This document shows, in pieces, positions 1 through 5,630 of a stretch of 11,921 nucleotides of DNA. The stretch is taken from contig JASHVC010000629.1 in assembly GCA_030039655.1 (NCBI GenBank), positions 1 through 11,921 on the forward strand, read 5' to 3'. The DNA comes from Xanthobacteraceae bacterium. Its GTDB lineage: Bacteria > Pseudomonadota > Alphaproteobacteria > Rhizobiales > Xanthobacteraceae. Made by a program: the position numbers and the translations under genes. Numbering within the stretch: the first letter of the stretch is position 1; each line of letters begins with the position of its first letter. The notes below the pieces were generated by a model. The model had not been told where the DNA came from and made no database searches. It saw only the letters and a list, made by a program, of their open reading frames with translations.

Positions 1-234
1 TTTGACCGCGTGCTGGAAAACGGCCGGCTCGCTTCGGCGGAACGCATCAAGGACGCCTTCACCTCGGCGGGCGTCGATCTCGACAAGCCGATCATCACGT
101 CGTGCGGCTCTGGCGTCACCGCAGCGATTCTGACGCTCGCGCTGGACTCCATCGGTCGCACCCCAAAGGGCCTTTACGACGGCTCGTGGTCGGAATGGGG
201 CGCGCGGCCTGACCTGCCGGTTGAACGCAGCTAG
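1..234 (+). CDS. sseA: 3-mercaptopyruvate sulfurtransferase (SseA-type rhodanese), C-terminal 77 residues
   Basis: The frame is open from base 1, so the 5' part lies off the left edge; it ends at TAG 232-234. What remains is the end of the catalytic second rhodanese domain of a two-domain sulfurtransferase. The active-site loop reads CGSGVTA, with the cysteine codon at 103-105. This CG[S/T]GVT loop is typical of mercaptopyruvate sulfurtransferases, whereas thiosulfate sulfurtransferases carry CRKGVT. The closing motif YDGSWSEWG is also characteristic of SseA. The enzyme moves sulfur from 3-mercaptopyruvate, the keto acid of cysteine, onto its own cysteine as a persulfide and then to an acceptor thiol or cyanide. 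A persulfide dioxygenase lies about 2.6 kb downstream, which fits a sulfane-sulfur neighbourhood. The family call is firm; the exact physiological acceptor is not visible. Confidence 0.9.
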   Translation, partial: FDRVLENGRLASAERIKDAFTSAGVDLDKPIITSCGSGVTAAILTLALDSIGRTPKGLYDGSWSEWGARPDLPVERS

Positions 235-351
235 CGCGCAGCGCTTCGGCCCAAAGACCACGCGCAGCATCCCGTCGAAAGCGTCGGCACGAAGGGAGAT
301 TGAGGCGTACTGCGGAATGCGGATCATCGCCATCGCAGCCAATGCGCCGAG

Positions 352-385
352 AAAAAAACCGGCGCTCCACTAGTGCGAGCGCCGG
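352..385 (-). terminator. Strong intrinsic terminator, minus strand
   Basis: Arms CCGGCGCTC (359-367) and GAGCGCCGG (377-385) form a perfect 9-bp GC-rich stem around a 9-base loop. On the plus strand the stem is preceded by seven A (352-358), so minus-strand RNA reads stem-loop followed directly by seven U. The other orientation has no T-tract. It would end either the M15-like transcript, whose stop is about 225 bases upstream on the minus strand, or a separate small RNA. Confidence 0.8.
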
Positions 386-400
386 GCCAGTTACTCATCA

Positions 401-436
401 GATACGCACCGTCCGGCAAGGATACGCACCGTCCGG
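401..436. repeat. Tandem direct repeat, 2 x 16 bases with a 4-base spacer
   Basis: GATACGCACCGTCCGG occurs at 401-416 and again, without mismatch, at 421-436, separated by CAAG. The pair is bracketed by the inverted repeat GTTAC-T-CATC (390-399) and GATGGTAAC (441-449). Two units are too few, and the spacer too short, for a CRISPR. It could be a duplicated protein-binding site or a repeated loop motif of an RNA. Confidence 0.8.
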
Positions 437-610
437 TGAAGATGGTAACTCCGGACCAGGGTATGAAAATACCAGCGCAGGCGCGGAGTCAATATTTGTT
501 AAGGTTGATGGGTGCTTAGAACTCAATCAGCCGAGGCCCCTTTGCGCGCCGAAAACTATCTTCCCGATATTTCTATCGAAAGACAGCCTGCAAACGCGCA
601 AAGGCAAACC

Positions 611-1381
611 TCATCGATAGCGATGCGAATGCGGATGCCGGTACTCGGCAACGCGGCGCGGTTCACTGCCCTCGTTCCAGTTGTCCCAGTCTTTCCGGCC
701 CTTCGCGTCGTCCGACCAGCCATCAGCATTGGCAATCGCCTTGTTGCGCGCTTTGCCGCGCACATTGTCTTGCGAGCCGTCATGCCAGGCCCACAGCTCG
801 GTATTCTGAGCGTTTTCGGCGCTTTCCGCCGGGCGGCGTGCGCTCTTTTCGGCGTAGCGCCGCCGCGGCGTCTCGGCATAACGCCGGCGCTCTAGTGCAG
901 CAAAGGTGCGGCCTGTGTCGGCGTGACCGCAATCATGGAATGTGCAGCCGTCCCGCAAGCCCCAACGCGCCAAGATGGCATGCGCGTGGAACATGATGCG
1001 CGCGCCGGACGCTACCCTATTGCGGCCAGTTTGCGCGAAGTCGCAGGCCTCGCCTGTATAGTGCAGCGAATGACGCACATGGCCGCCGCGTGCGTAGCAA
1101 TGTACGGGACCGCGAAACCCGGCGGCGACAAGGTCGGCGATAGCGCCGACAAACTGACTGGCATGAGCCGCGTTCACCGTGATCGACCCGGCGGCGCTGT
1201 TCACCGTCACCAACGAAAAGCCGACGTGCTGATAGTCTACATGCTCACCACGGCTTCGGTGACTTGATCGTGCAAAGTGATAATAACGATGATGGTGGCG
1301 GCGTGCATGTGCATCGGCCTTCACCGTAGCGGCCGCAACAACGCCAAAGGCGAGCGCGAGCGCAAGTACGCGTCGTATCAT
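611..1381 (-). CDS. Exported M15-like (D-Ala-D-Ala carboxypeptidase fold) zinc peptidase-like protein
   Basis: The protein has 256 residues. I start it at ATG 1381-1379, not at the longer frame beginning at 1498, because a GGGGAG ribosome binding site sits just upstream and the N-terminus becomes a signal peptide (RR, then a hydrophobic run at about 5-19, then A-D-A-H-A). A His/Arg-rich stretch follows (25-45). The core at about 50-160 carries S105-x-H107-x-x-G110-x-A112-x-D114, the SxHxxGxAxD signature of peptidase M15, and a later GHAD with H153. H107, D114 and H153 are the likely zinc ligands. Cys 95, 113, 146 and 151 could form periplasmic disulfides. The tail (162-256) is low-complexity and Arg/Ala/Asp-rich, with RRRYAE written twice (165-170, 173-178). 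Such proteins cleave or bind peptidoglycan peptides, but activity is not certain. Confidence 0.72.
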   Translation of the reverse strand: MIRRVLALALAFGVVAAATVKADAHARRHHHRYYHFARSSHRSRGEHVDYQHVGFSLVTVNSAAGSITVNAAHASQFVGAIADLVAAGFRGPVHCYARGGHVRHSLHYTGEACDFAQTGRNRVASGARIMFHAHAILARWGLRDGCTFHDCGHADTGRTFAALERRRYAETPRRRYAEKSARRPAESAENAQNTELWAWHDGSQDNVRGKARNKAIANADGWSDDAKGRKDWDNWNEGSEPRRVAEYRHPHSHRYR

Positions 1382-1501
1382 TTGACCTACTCCCCTTTCC
1401 TCTGTCGTGCCGCGAAGGCAAACAGAGACAGCGCCCCGAGCTCGATGGCGATCGAGCGCGTTGCTGGAACGAAGCATCTTCGGGCGAGCGGCCAGCATCT
1501 T

Positions 1502-1541
1502 GGCTCGGCTAGAACGCCGAGCCCCACCGCCTCTCGGCGGT
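1502..1541 (-). other. Two adjacent RNA-type hairpins in the leader of the M15-like gene
   Basis: On the minus strand, ACCGCC-GAGA-GGCGGT (plus 1541 to 1526) is a 6-bp stem closed by GAGA, a GNRA-class tetraloop. Two bases later comes GGCTCGGC-GTTCTA-GCCGAGCC (plus 1523 to 1502), a perfect 8-bp stem. Neither is followed by a T-tract, so they are not ordinary terminators. The GNRA loop exists only on the minus strand, which is the sense of the gene beginning at 1381. Confidence 0.5.
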
Positions 1542-1609
1542 CGCCTGCGCGTAGTGCATTTCGGCTTTAACGATGATCCGCGGCCCCTGCATCAACAACG
1601 GCCGGGCTT

Positions 1610-1626
1610 GGTTAACGGCGTTAACC
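1610..1626. repeat. Perfect 7-base inverted repeat GGTTAAC-GGC-GTTAACC
   Basis: GGTTAAC (1610-1616) and GTTAACC (1620-1626) are exact reverse complements around GGC. With a 3-base centre it is more like a dimeric protein-binding site than a terminator, and no T-run follows. The TTAA cores are 5 bases apart, not the 7 of a CtrA box. The factor is unknown. Confidence 0.45.
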
Positions 1627-1750
1627 TTCTGAGCACCCAAAAGCCGAGCAGCCGCACTTACGCTTACCAGGCGCCTGCAGCCTTATCTGCTTGATCGCCT
1701 AAATGATTTCAGACCGGAAGGCCAGCAGAGCTATGCGCTGGAATCATGGC

Positions 1751-2737
1751 CTATCTTGAAGGCTGATAGTTAATTTTTCGCGCTAAAGTAGCAAGATCAC
1801 AACCTTCGCAATACCGCCGATCCTTAAAGTCGATCCAGTTATGCGCGTAGATGTTTTCCGGCTGGATCCCGTATCGTTCCTGTAGAAAGCGCATCAGCAA
1901 GAGCCAAGCCTTCACCTGCTCGGGCGTGACCGGCTTTGCCACATCTGGAAAATTGCCGACGAACTCCACGCCGATCGAATTTGTCTTTACCACAACGTGG
2001 TAGGTCTTCGTGTTGTCGATGTACTTATTGTCGTTGCGATCGCCACCCTCGCCATGGGTTGGGATGACATTCTCGGCGGTGGACCAATAAACCGTGCCGT
2101 CGGTCTCGACCCATAGGGTCACGCCGCGCTTGGTCGGGTTGGCAAACTGATCATCCGCCTCGCGTCGGCCGCCTCCAGGTGGTCCTTCGGTCTGATGGAC
2201 GATGATATTCTTCCAGCCGTTGGCATGCGCGGGATCACCCAACGGGTTGAGATAGATGATGTTCAGGCCCTCGATCTGCGGGCGTCCGGGTTGTTTGGCG
2301 AGTTCGGAAAAGGTCAGGGCCGGAACGGTCCCGCGCAAGATTTCTCTTTCTCGAGCGATCGCTTCATCGGCCTTGCGAAGCTCATCCTCGGTGACTTCCC
2401 CTACCCCATCCGGGCGCCCGCTGAGCTCTCGGGCCGCGTTCTGCCGCATCAACTTGTATTCGCTGGTCGCCTCAAAACCGGAGGCCAGCAGCCGCGCCGC
2501 GAGTTCGACACGCGGCACGTCATACCGATCGCTTTGCATGCTCGCGATCAAGCGGGCAGCGTCGCTCGACACCGGCTGCGGCTGCATTTGCGCTTGCTCT
2601 TTCTTCCGAGCCGCTGCCTGAGCCGCGAGAGCCGAATCGGCGGACCAAAAGAGGCTAATTGGCGTGCCGACGCCCACGATTAAAGTGAAGAGCCTGGCTG
2701 TTTTTGCCAAGGCCTTAATGCCCGGTTGAATCTTCAT
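1751..2737 (-). CDS. Exported N-acetylmuramoyl-L-alanine amidase (Amidase_2 / PGRP fold)
   Basis: The protein has 328 residues. A signal or anchor sequence spans about 1-40 (basic start, hydrophobic 16-30, then S-A-L-A-A), so the mature enzyme is periplasmic. Residues 55-135 are helical and charged, without a recognised domain. The amidase domain runs from about 158 to 320: IIVHQTEG with H181, the core strand IGVEFVGNF (255-263), and AHNW with H299 followed by YCEGCD (C310, C313). H181, H299 and one of these cysteines match the His-His-Cys zinc site of the T7-lysozyme/AmpD class, which cleaves between N-acetylmuramic acid and L-alanine. The H-to-C spacing (11 or 14) is longer than in T7 lysozyme, so which Cys binds zinc is unclear. 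The start at 2737 is set by the signal peptide; there is no good ribosome binding site. It is divergent from the persulfide dioxygenase gene. Confidence 0.83.
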   Translation of the reverse strand: MKIQPGIKALAKTARLFTLIVGVGTPISLFWSADSALAAQAAARKKEQAQMQPQPVSSDAARLIASMQSDRYDVPRVELAARLLASGFEATSEYKLMRQNAARELSGRPDGVGEVTEDELRKADEAIAREREILRGTVPALTFSELAKQPGRPQIEGLNIIYLNPLGDPAHANGWKNIIVHQTEGPPGGGRREADDQFANPTKRGVTLWVETDGTVYWSTAENVIPTHGEGGDRNDNKYIDNTKTYHVVVKTNSIGVEFVGNFPDVAKPVTPEQVKAWLLLMRFLQERYGIQPENIYAHNWIDFKDRRYCEGCDLATLARKINYQPSR

Positions 2738-2774
2738 TGGTTGCTGCAGGGCACCCGTCGCCGGCCGACCCCAT

Positions 2775-2804
2775 GAGACGGTCGGGCCAGCCTCGATGTA
2801 TAAT
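2775..2804 (+). promoter_or_regulatory. Promoter of the persulfide dioxygenase gene, with overlapping inverted repeat
   Basis: A perfect TATAAT lies at 2799-2804, with a weak -35 (GAGACG, 2775-2780) 18 bases upstream; transcription would begin near 2811, very close to GGAGG at 2814-2818. Around the -35 lies CCGACC (2765-2770) paired with GGTCGG (2780-2785), extendable by GG/CC with one extra G. That suggests an operator. The -10 is good; the -35 is poor, so activation by a factor would be plausible. Confidence 0.5.
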
Positions 2805-2823
2805 AGGTCGAGCGGAGGCGTGC

Positions 2824-3882
2824 ATGATTTTTCGGCAACTATTCGACAGTACGTCCGGCACCTACACGTATCTGCTTGCCAGCCGCTACGGCGGCGAAGC
2901 GCTCGTCATCGATCCGGTGCTGGAGCGCGTGGATCGCTACCTTCAGCTTGTACGCGAGCTGGACCTCAAACTGGTCAAGGCGGTGGACACGCACCTGCAC
3001 GCGGATCATGTGACCGGGCTAGGCGCGCTACGCGACCGCACCCACTGCATCACGGTGATGGGCGAGCAGACCCACGCCGACGTGGTTTCCATGCGCGTAG
3101 CGGAAGGAGACCGCATCGAGATCGAGGGATTGCGGCTCGATGTGCTGTACACGCCCGGTCATACCGACGATTCCTACTCATTCGTGCTCGGCGACCGCGT
3201 CTTTACCGGCGACACGCTGCTGATCCGCGGCACCGGCCGCACCGATTTTCAGAACGGAGATCCGCACGCGCAATACGATTCGATCTTCAACAAGCTTTTG
3301 AAGCTACCGGACGAGACGCTGGTCTACCCGGCGCACGACTACAAAGGCGACACCGTTTCGACTATCGGCGAGGAGAGGTTTTACAACCCGCGGCTCAAGG
3401 TCAGATCAGTCGACGAATACGTCGACCTGATGAACAACTTGAAACTGCCTAATCCGAAGATGATGGACGTGGCGGTGCCAGCCAATATGCAGGTAGGACT
3501 CCGCCAAGAGGAAATCGCCCGTAAGGGCTGGGCGCTATCACCCGCTGAGGCCATGACGCTGCGCGGTCGACCCGACGTGGTCATCGTCGACTTGCGCGAA
3601 AAGAACGAGCGCGAGAGACATGGCGTCATCCCCGGCTCGCTGCATGCGCCGTACCCGGACCTACAGGATAACATCAGCACCGGCGGCATGCTCCACGAAC
3701 TAGCAGCGTCGACTGGAAAGCGAATTGTCTTTTACTGTGCGTTCGGAGAGCGCTCGGCTATGGCGGTACAGGCGGCGCAAGATGCCGGATTGAAAACTGC
3801 GTGCCACATCCAGGGCGGCATCGATGCCTGGAAGAAGGCGAACGGACCGCTCGTCCGACAAATCTCATTCTCGGCGCCGTGA
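2824..3882 (+). CDS. Persulfide dioxygenase-rhodanese fusion (ETHE1-like metallo-beta-lactamase fold plus rhodanese)
   Basis: The protein has 352 residues. ATG 2824 is chosen because GGAGG (2814-2818) sits 5 bases before it and the protein then begins like ETHE1; the longer frame from 2737 adds 29 residues of no family character. The N-terminal domain (about 1-230) has THLHADH (H57, H59, D61, H62), PGHTDD (H113), FTGDTLL (D130) and PAHD (H171). By alignment with human ETHE1, H57, H113 and D130 bind the single iron. The C-terminal rhodanese domain (about 236-345) has its nucleophile in C305-AFGERS. The enzyme oxidises glutathione persulfide to sulfite and glutathione, and the rhodanese half can exchange sulfane sulfur with thiosulfate, as in known bacterial PRF/CstB-type fusions. 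It is cytoplasmic and monocistronic: own promoter, own terminator. Confidence 0.92.
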   Translation: MIFRQLFDSTSGTYTYLLASRYGGEALVIDPVLERVDRYLQLVRELDLKLVKAVDTHLHADHVTGLGALRDRTHCITVMGEQTHADVVSMRVAEGDRIEIEGLRLDVLYTPGHTDDSYSFVLGDRVFTGDTLLIRGTGRTDFQNGDPHAQYDSIFNKLLKLPDETLVYPAHDYKGDTVSTIGEERFYNPRLKVRSVDEYVDLMNNLKLPNPKMMDVAVPANMQVGLRQEEIARKGWALSPAEAMTLRGRPDVVIVDLREKNERERHGVIPGSLHAPYPDLQDNISTGGMLHELAASTGKRIVFYCAFGERSAMAVQAAQDAGLKTACHIQGGIDAWKKANGPLVRQISFSAP

Positions 3883-3886
3883 AACG

Positions 3887-3923
3887 CGAAAGCCGCAGGA
3901 AAAAATCCTGCGGCTTTCGTTTT
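3887..3923 (+). terminator. Intrinsic terminator of the persulfide dioxygenase gene
   Basis: CGAAAGCCGCAGGA (3887-3900) and TCCTGCGGCTTTCG (3906-3919) form a perfect 14-bp stem around five A, followed by TTTT (3920-3923). It starts 4 bases after the stop codon. In the opposite direction the stem is followed by CGTTTC, so it may also weakly stop leftward transcripts from the LTXXQ gene. Confidence 0.92.
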
Positions 3924-3944
3924 GGGCGCCCACTGCGGGGAGGC

Positions 3945-3966
3945 AAAATTCAGCGGACGCCTCCGC
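3945..3966 (-). terminator. Weak terminator candidate for the LTXXQ gene
   Basis: On the minus strand GCGGA-GGCG-TCCGC (plus 3966 to 3953) is a 5-bp stem, followed by TGAATTTT. It lies 14 bases after the stop at 3981. The stem is short, so the stronger hairpin at 3887-3919 may be the real barrier. Confidence 0.3.
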
Positions 3967-3980
3967 AATTGGGCCAATCC

Positions 3981-4628
3981 TTAGAGCTGTTTGGCCGGCG
4001 CTCCTTCGTTCTCACCGCGGTTGGGGCCAAACCGGTGATGCCCGAATCCCTGACCGTCGCGGTCAAAGCCACGACCACGCCAGCCGTCGTTGCCTTCGTT
4101 GAAGGCCATATGGCGGTGATGCGGCGCCAGTATGCGGCCGAGAGTCCTAAAGCGCGCTTTCTGGTCGTCGGTCAGGCTCTGGTACAGCGGAGCCCCGGCA
4201 TCGGCGACCTTCTTCAGCGCGGCACTGGTCTTGGCCATTCCGTCGGCCCGGCGCGCCATCCGCTCGAACGGGTTGCGCTGAGTCTGGGCTTGGGCGTTGC
4301 CAGGGGGATTGCCTTGGGCATTCTGGCCCTGTTGCTGGCGCCGCGCCTCGCGCTCCTGCATACGCTGGATGCGCAGCTGCGCCGCGTCACGCACGGCTTG
4401 CTCGAACACCGGCCAGTTCTTCGCCTGGTCAGGCGTCAACTCGAGGCCGGCCTTGAGTGCGGCGATGCGTGCGTCGGTAAAGGCGGCCATATCGGCGGCG
4501 CTCGGCCGGTGACGCTGCTCCGCACCGGGACCGCGAAAGTCGCGATGGCCGAAGCGCTGTTGCGCATACACCAATGATGTGCCGGCGATGGCAAGCGCGG
4601 CCGTCGCGGCGATTACGGGCTTGAGCAT
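3981..4628 (-). CDS. Exported LTXXQ-motif (Spy/CpxP-related) protein
   Basis: The protein has 215 residues. Start ATG 4628 has GTGGAGG about 6 bases upstream and gives a clean signal peptide (MLKPVIAATAALAIAGTSLV, cleavage probably after Y-A-Q); the frame also extends 7 codons further without such a site. Two LTXXQ motifs, LTPDQ (64-68) and LTDDQ (152-156), each head a helical segment, the hallmark of PF07813. Between them lies a Gln/Asn/Gly-rich linker (about 95-120). The tail (168-205) is rich in His, Gly and Arg, including HHRH (170-173), and could bind metal. Spy and CpxP are periplasmic chaperone or sensor proteins of envelope stress; this alphaproteobacterial version is larger, and its role is inferred. 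The gene is single, convergent with the dioxygenase gene and downstream of aapP. Confidence 0.78.
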   Translation of the reverse strand: MLKPVIAATAALAIAGTSLVYAQQRFGHRDFRGPGAEQRHRPSAADMAAFTDARIAALKAGLELTPDQAKNWPVFEQAVRDAAQLRIQRMQEREARRQQQGQNAQGNPPGNAQAQTQRNPFERMARRADGMAKTSAALKKVADAGAPLYQSLTDDQKARFRTLGRILAPHHRHMAFNEGNDGWRGRGFDRDGQGFGHHRFGPNRGENEGAPAKQL

Positions 4629-4658
4629 TTTATCCTCCACGGATGTCAAGGTGACTCA

Positions 4659-4687
4659 AATAAAATCACGCGGCCATCGCGTTACAA
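4659..4687 (-). promoter_or_regulatory. Promoter candidate of the LTXXQ gene
   Basis: On the minus strand TTGTAA (plus 4687-4682) and TTTATT (plus 4664-4659) are 17 bases apart, each matching 4 of 6 consensus positions. Transcription would start about 25 bases before the ATG. The -35 overlaps a CTTGTAA heptamer that also occurs in the palindrome upstream. Confidence 0.4.
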
Positions 4688-4718
4688 GTTAAACTTTGGT
4701 CAGGTGAAATAGTTCTCG

Positions 4719-4736
4719 GATTACATCCTTGTAATC
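4719..4736. promoter_or_regulatory. Palindromic operator candidate GATTACA-TCCT-TGTAATC
   Basis: GATTACA (4719-4725) and TGTAATC (4730-4736) are exact reverse complements with a 4-base centre. The site lies just upstream of the LTXXQ promoter candidate, whose -35 repeats the TTACAAG/CTTGTAA half-site (4682-4688). That is where an activator of an envelope-stress gene would bind. The regulator is not known. Confidence 0.5.
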
Positions 4737-4779
4737 TTCGCCGCTTCTTTGACCCTGAACAATTCTTCATTTTGCAATA

Positions 4780-4806
4780 ACGACAAATAGTGCTCGAACT
4801 TGTCGT
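4780..4806 (-). terminator. Possible terminator of the aap operon
   Basis: On the minus strand ACGACAA (plus 4806-4800) and TTGTCGT (plus 4786-4780) pair perfectly over 7 bases with a 13-base loop, followed by TATTGC. It lies 35 bases past the aapP stop. The loop is long and the T-tract broken, so this is weak. A second imperfect hairpin precedes it (GCAGCAA with TTGCCGC, plus 4833 to 4812). Confidence 0.3.
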
Positions 4807-4841
4807 CAAACGCGGCAAGAGTCTCGCTTTGCTGCGCCGCA

Positions 4842-5618
4842 CTAACGCAAGACTTGCTGCAGAAACAGCTTGGTCCGCTCGTGCTGCGGATGATCAAAGA
4901 ATTCCTTTGGTGTGTTGATTTCGACGATTTGTCCGTCGTCCATGAAAATCACGCGGTCCGCGACCTGTCGCGCAAAGCCCATTTCGTGCGAAACCACCAG
5001 CATGGTAATTCCATCGGCGGCGAGTTCCACCATCGTGTCGAGCACTTCTTTGACCATCTCGGGATCGAGCGCAGAGGTCGGTTCGTCGAATAACATGATG
5101 TGCGGATTCATGCACAATGCACGCGCTATCGCTACGCGCTGCTGCTGCCCCCCGGATAGGCGCGCCGGGTACTTTTGCGCTTGCTCTGGAATTTTCACGC
5201 GCTTTAGATAATTCATGGCCAGTTCTTCGGCCGTCTTCCGGGGCATGTGGCGCACCCAGACCGGCGCCAGCGTGCAATTCTCCAGGACCGTGAGATGCGG
5301 AAATAGATTGAACTGCTGAAACACCATGCCTACGTCACGGCGCACGGCGAGAATCTGCTTTGGATCATCGGTCAGTTCGACACCATCGATGACGATGCGG
5401 CCTCGCTGCCAATCCTCCAGGTGGTTGATACACCGCAGAAGCGTCGACTTGCCCCCGCCGGACGGTCCGCAAATCACGATGCGCTCGCCGCGCGCTACCT
5501 GCAGGTCGATGTCTCGCAGCGCGTGAAATTCGCCGTACCATTTGTTCAGGCGGACGATTTCCACTGCCAGTCCGGTGCGCGGGATCTTGCCATGGCCGCC
5601 GTTGGGACGCTCTTCCAT
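4842..5618 (-). CDS. aapP: General L-amino-acid ABC transporter ATP-binding protein AapP
   Basis: The protein has 258 residues, normal for a polar-amino-acid transporter ATPase. It has Walker [10 protein letters not shown] (51-59), the Q-loop in [11 protein letters not shown] (99-109), the ABC signature LSGGQQQR (154-161), Walker [13 protein letters not shown] (174-185) with catalytic E179, and switch H211 in SHEMGFA. All catalytic residues are present. As a homodimer on the cytoplasmic side it would hydrolyse ATP to drive uptake through AapQ/AapM. It is the last gene of aapJQMP; its ATG is 12 bases after the aapM stop, with a G-rich GAGGGGG site reaching back towards that stop, so translation is probably coupled. 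Confidence 0.95.
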   Translation of the reverse strand: MEERPNGGHGKIPRTGLAVEIVRLNKWYGEFHALRDIDLQVARGERIVICGPSGGGKSTLLRCINHLEDWQRGRIVIDGVELTDDPKQILAVRRDVGMVFQQFNLFPHLTVLENCTLAPVWVRHMPRKTAEELAMNYLKRVKIPEQAQKYPARLSGGQQQRVAIARALCMNPHIMLFDEPTSALDPEMVKEVLDTMVELAADGITMLVVSHEMGFARQVADRVIFMDDGQIVEINTPKEFFDHPQHERTKLFLQQVLR

Positions 5619-5630
5619 GGCCCAACCCCC

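Larger units (their letters stand above)
352..459 (-). ncRNA. Candidate small RNA (or structured 3' UTR) with tandem repeat and terminator
   Basis: Read on the minus strand, this stretch has two successive stem-loops. Hairpin 1 pairs GTTACCATC (449 to 441) with GATGAGTAAC (399 to 390), nine pairs with one bulged A, and its loop carries two copies of CCGGACGGTGCGTATC. Hairpin 2 is the intrinsic terminator with seven U. A possible promoter lies just upstream: TTGACT (plus 487-492) and TATTTT (plus 466-471), but the 15-base spacing is short. I have no family match, so the RNA identity is inference from structure. The alternative is the tail of the M15-like mRNA. Confidence 0.35.
235..610. other. 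376-base intergenic region between convergent sseA and the M15-like gene
   Basis: I find no convincing protein gene here; open frames on both strands lack a ribosome binding site and any family resemblance. The notable content is on the minus strand: an intrinsic terminator (352-385), a tandem 16-mer (401-436) and an inverted repeat flanking it (390-399 with 441-449). I see no terminator for plus-strand sseA with a proper T-tract; 235-345 looks featureless. Confidence 0.7.
1382..1750. other. 369-base gap between the amidase stop and the M15-like start
   Basis: No supported protein gene. It contains two adjacent hairpins at 1502-1541 and the short palindrome GGTTAAC-GGC-GTTAACC at 1610-1626. 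It is upstream of the M15-like gene and downstream of the amidase gene, both on the minus strand, so it should hold the end of one unit and the leader of the next. I found no convincing -35/-10 pair and no terminator with a T-tract. Confidence 0.6.

Noticed and set aside
401..436. Two exact 16-base direct repeats as a CRISPR remnant
   Set aside because: Only two units, a 4-base spacer, no leader and no cas gene. They sit inside an inverted repeat instead, which fits an RNA fold or binding site better.
463..519. 18-codon plus-strand mini-ORF
   Set aside because: Weak upstream AGGG only, no composition or conservation evidence, and it lies antisense to the RNA candidate's promoter region.
923..1267. 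Plus-strand open frame of 114 codons inside the M15-like gene
   Set aside because: No ribosome binding site, no family features and fully antisense to a supported gene; such shadows are common in GC-rich DNA.
1382..1498. Longer start for the M15-like protein
   Set aside because: The 39 extra residues would bury the signal peptide; a GGGGAG ribosome binding site and signal sequence support 1381.
1610..1626. CtrA binding site
   Set aside because: The two TTAA cores are separated by 5 bases; the CtrA box requires 7.
2737..2823. Longer start for the persulfide dioxygenase (frame open from 2737)
   Set aside because: The extra 29 residues have no family resemblance and would overlap the promoter; GGAGG lies exactly before ATG 2824.
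5440..5470. Walker A of AapP as GPSGGGKST instead of the commoner GPSGSGKST
   Set aside because: Still fits GxxGxGK[ST]; the changed position is variable, so it is not a defect.
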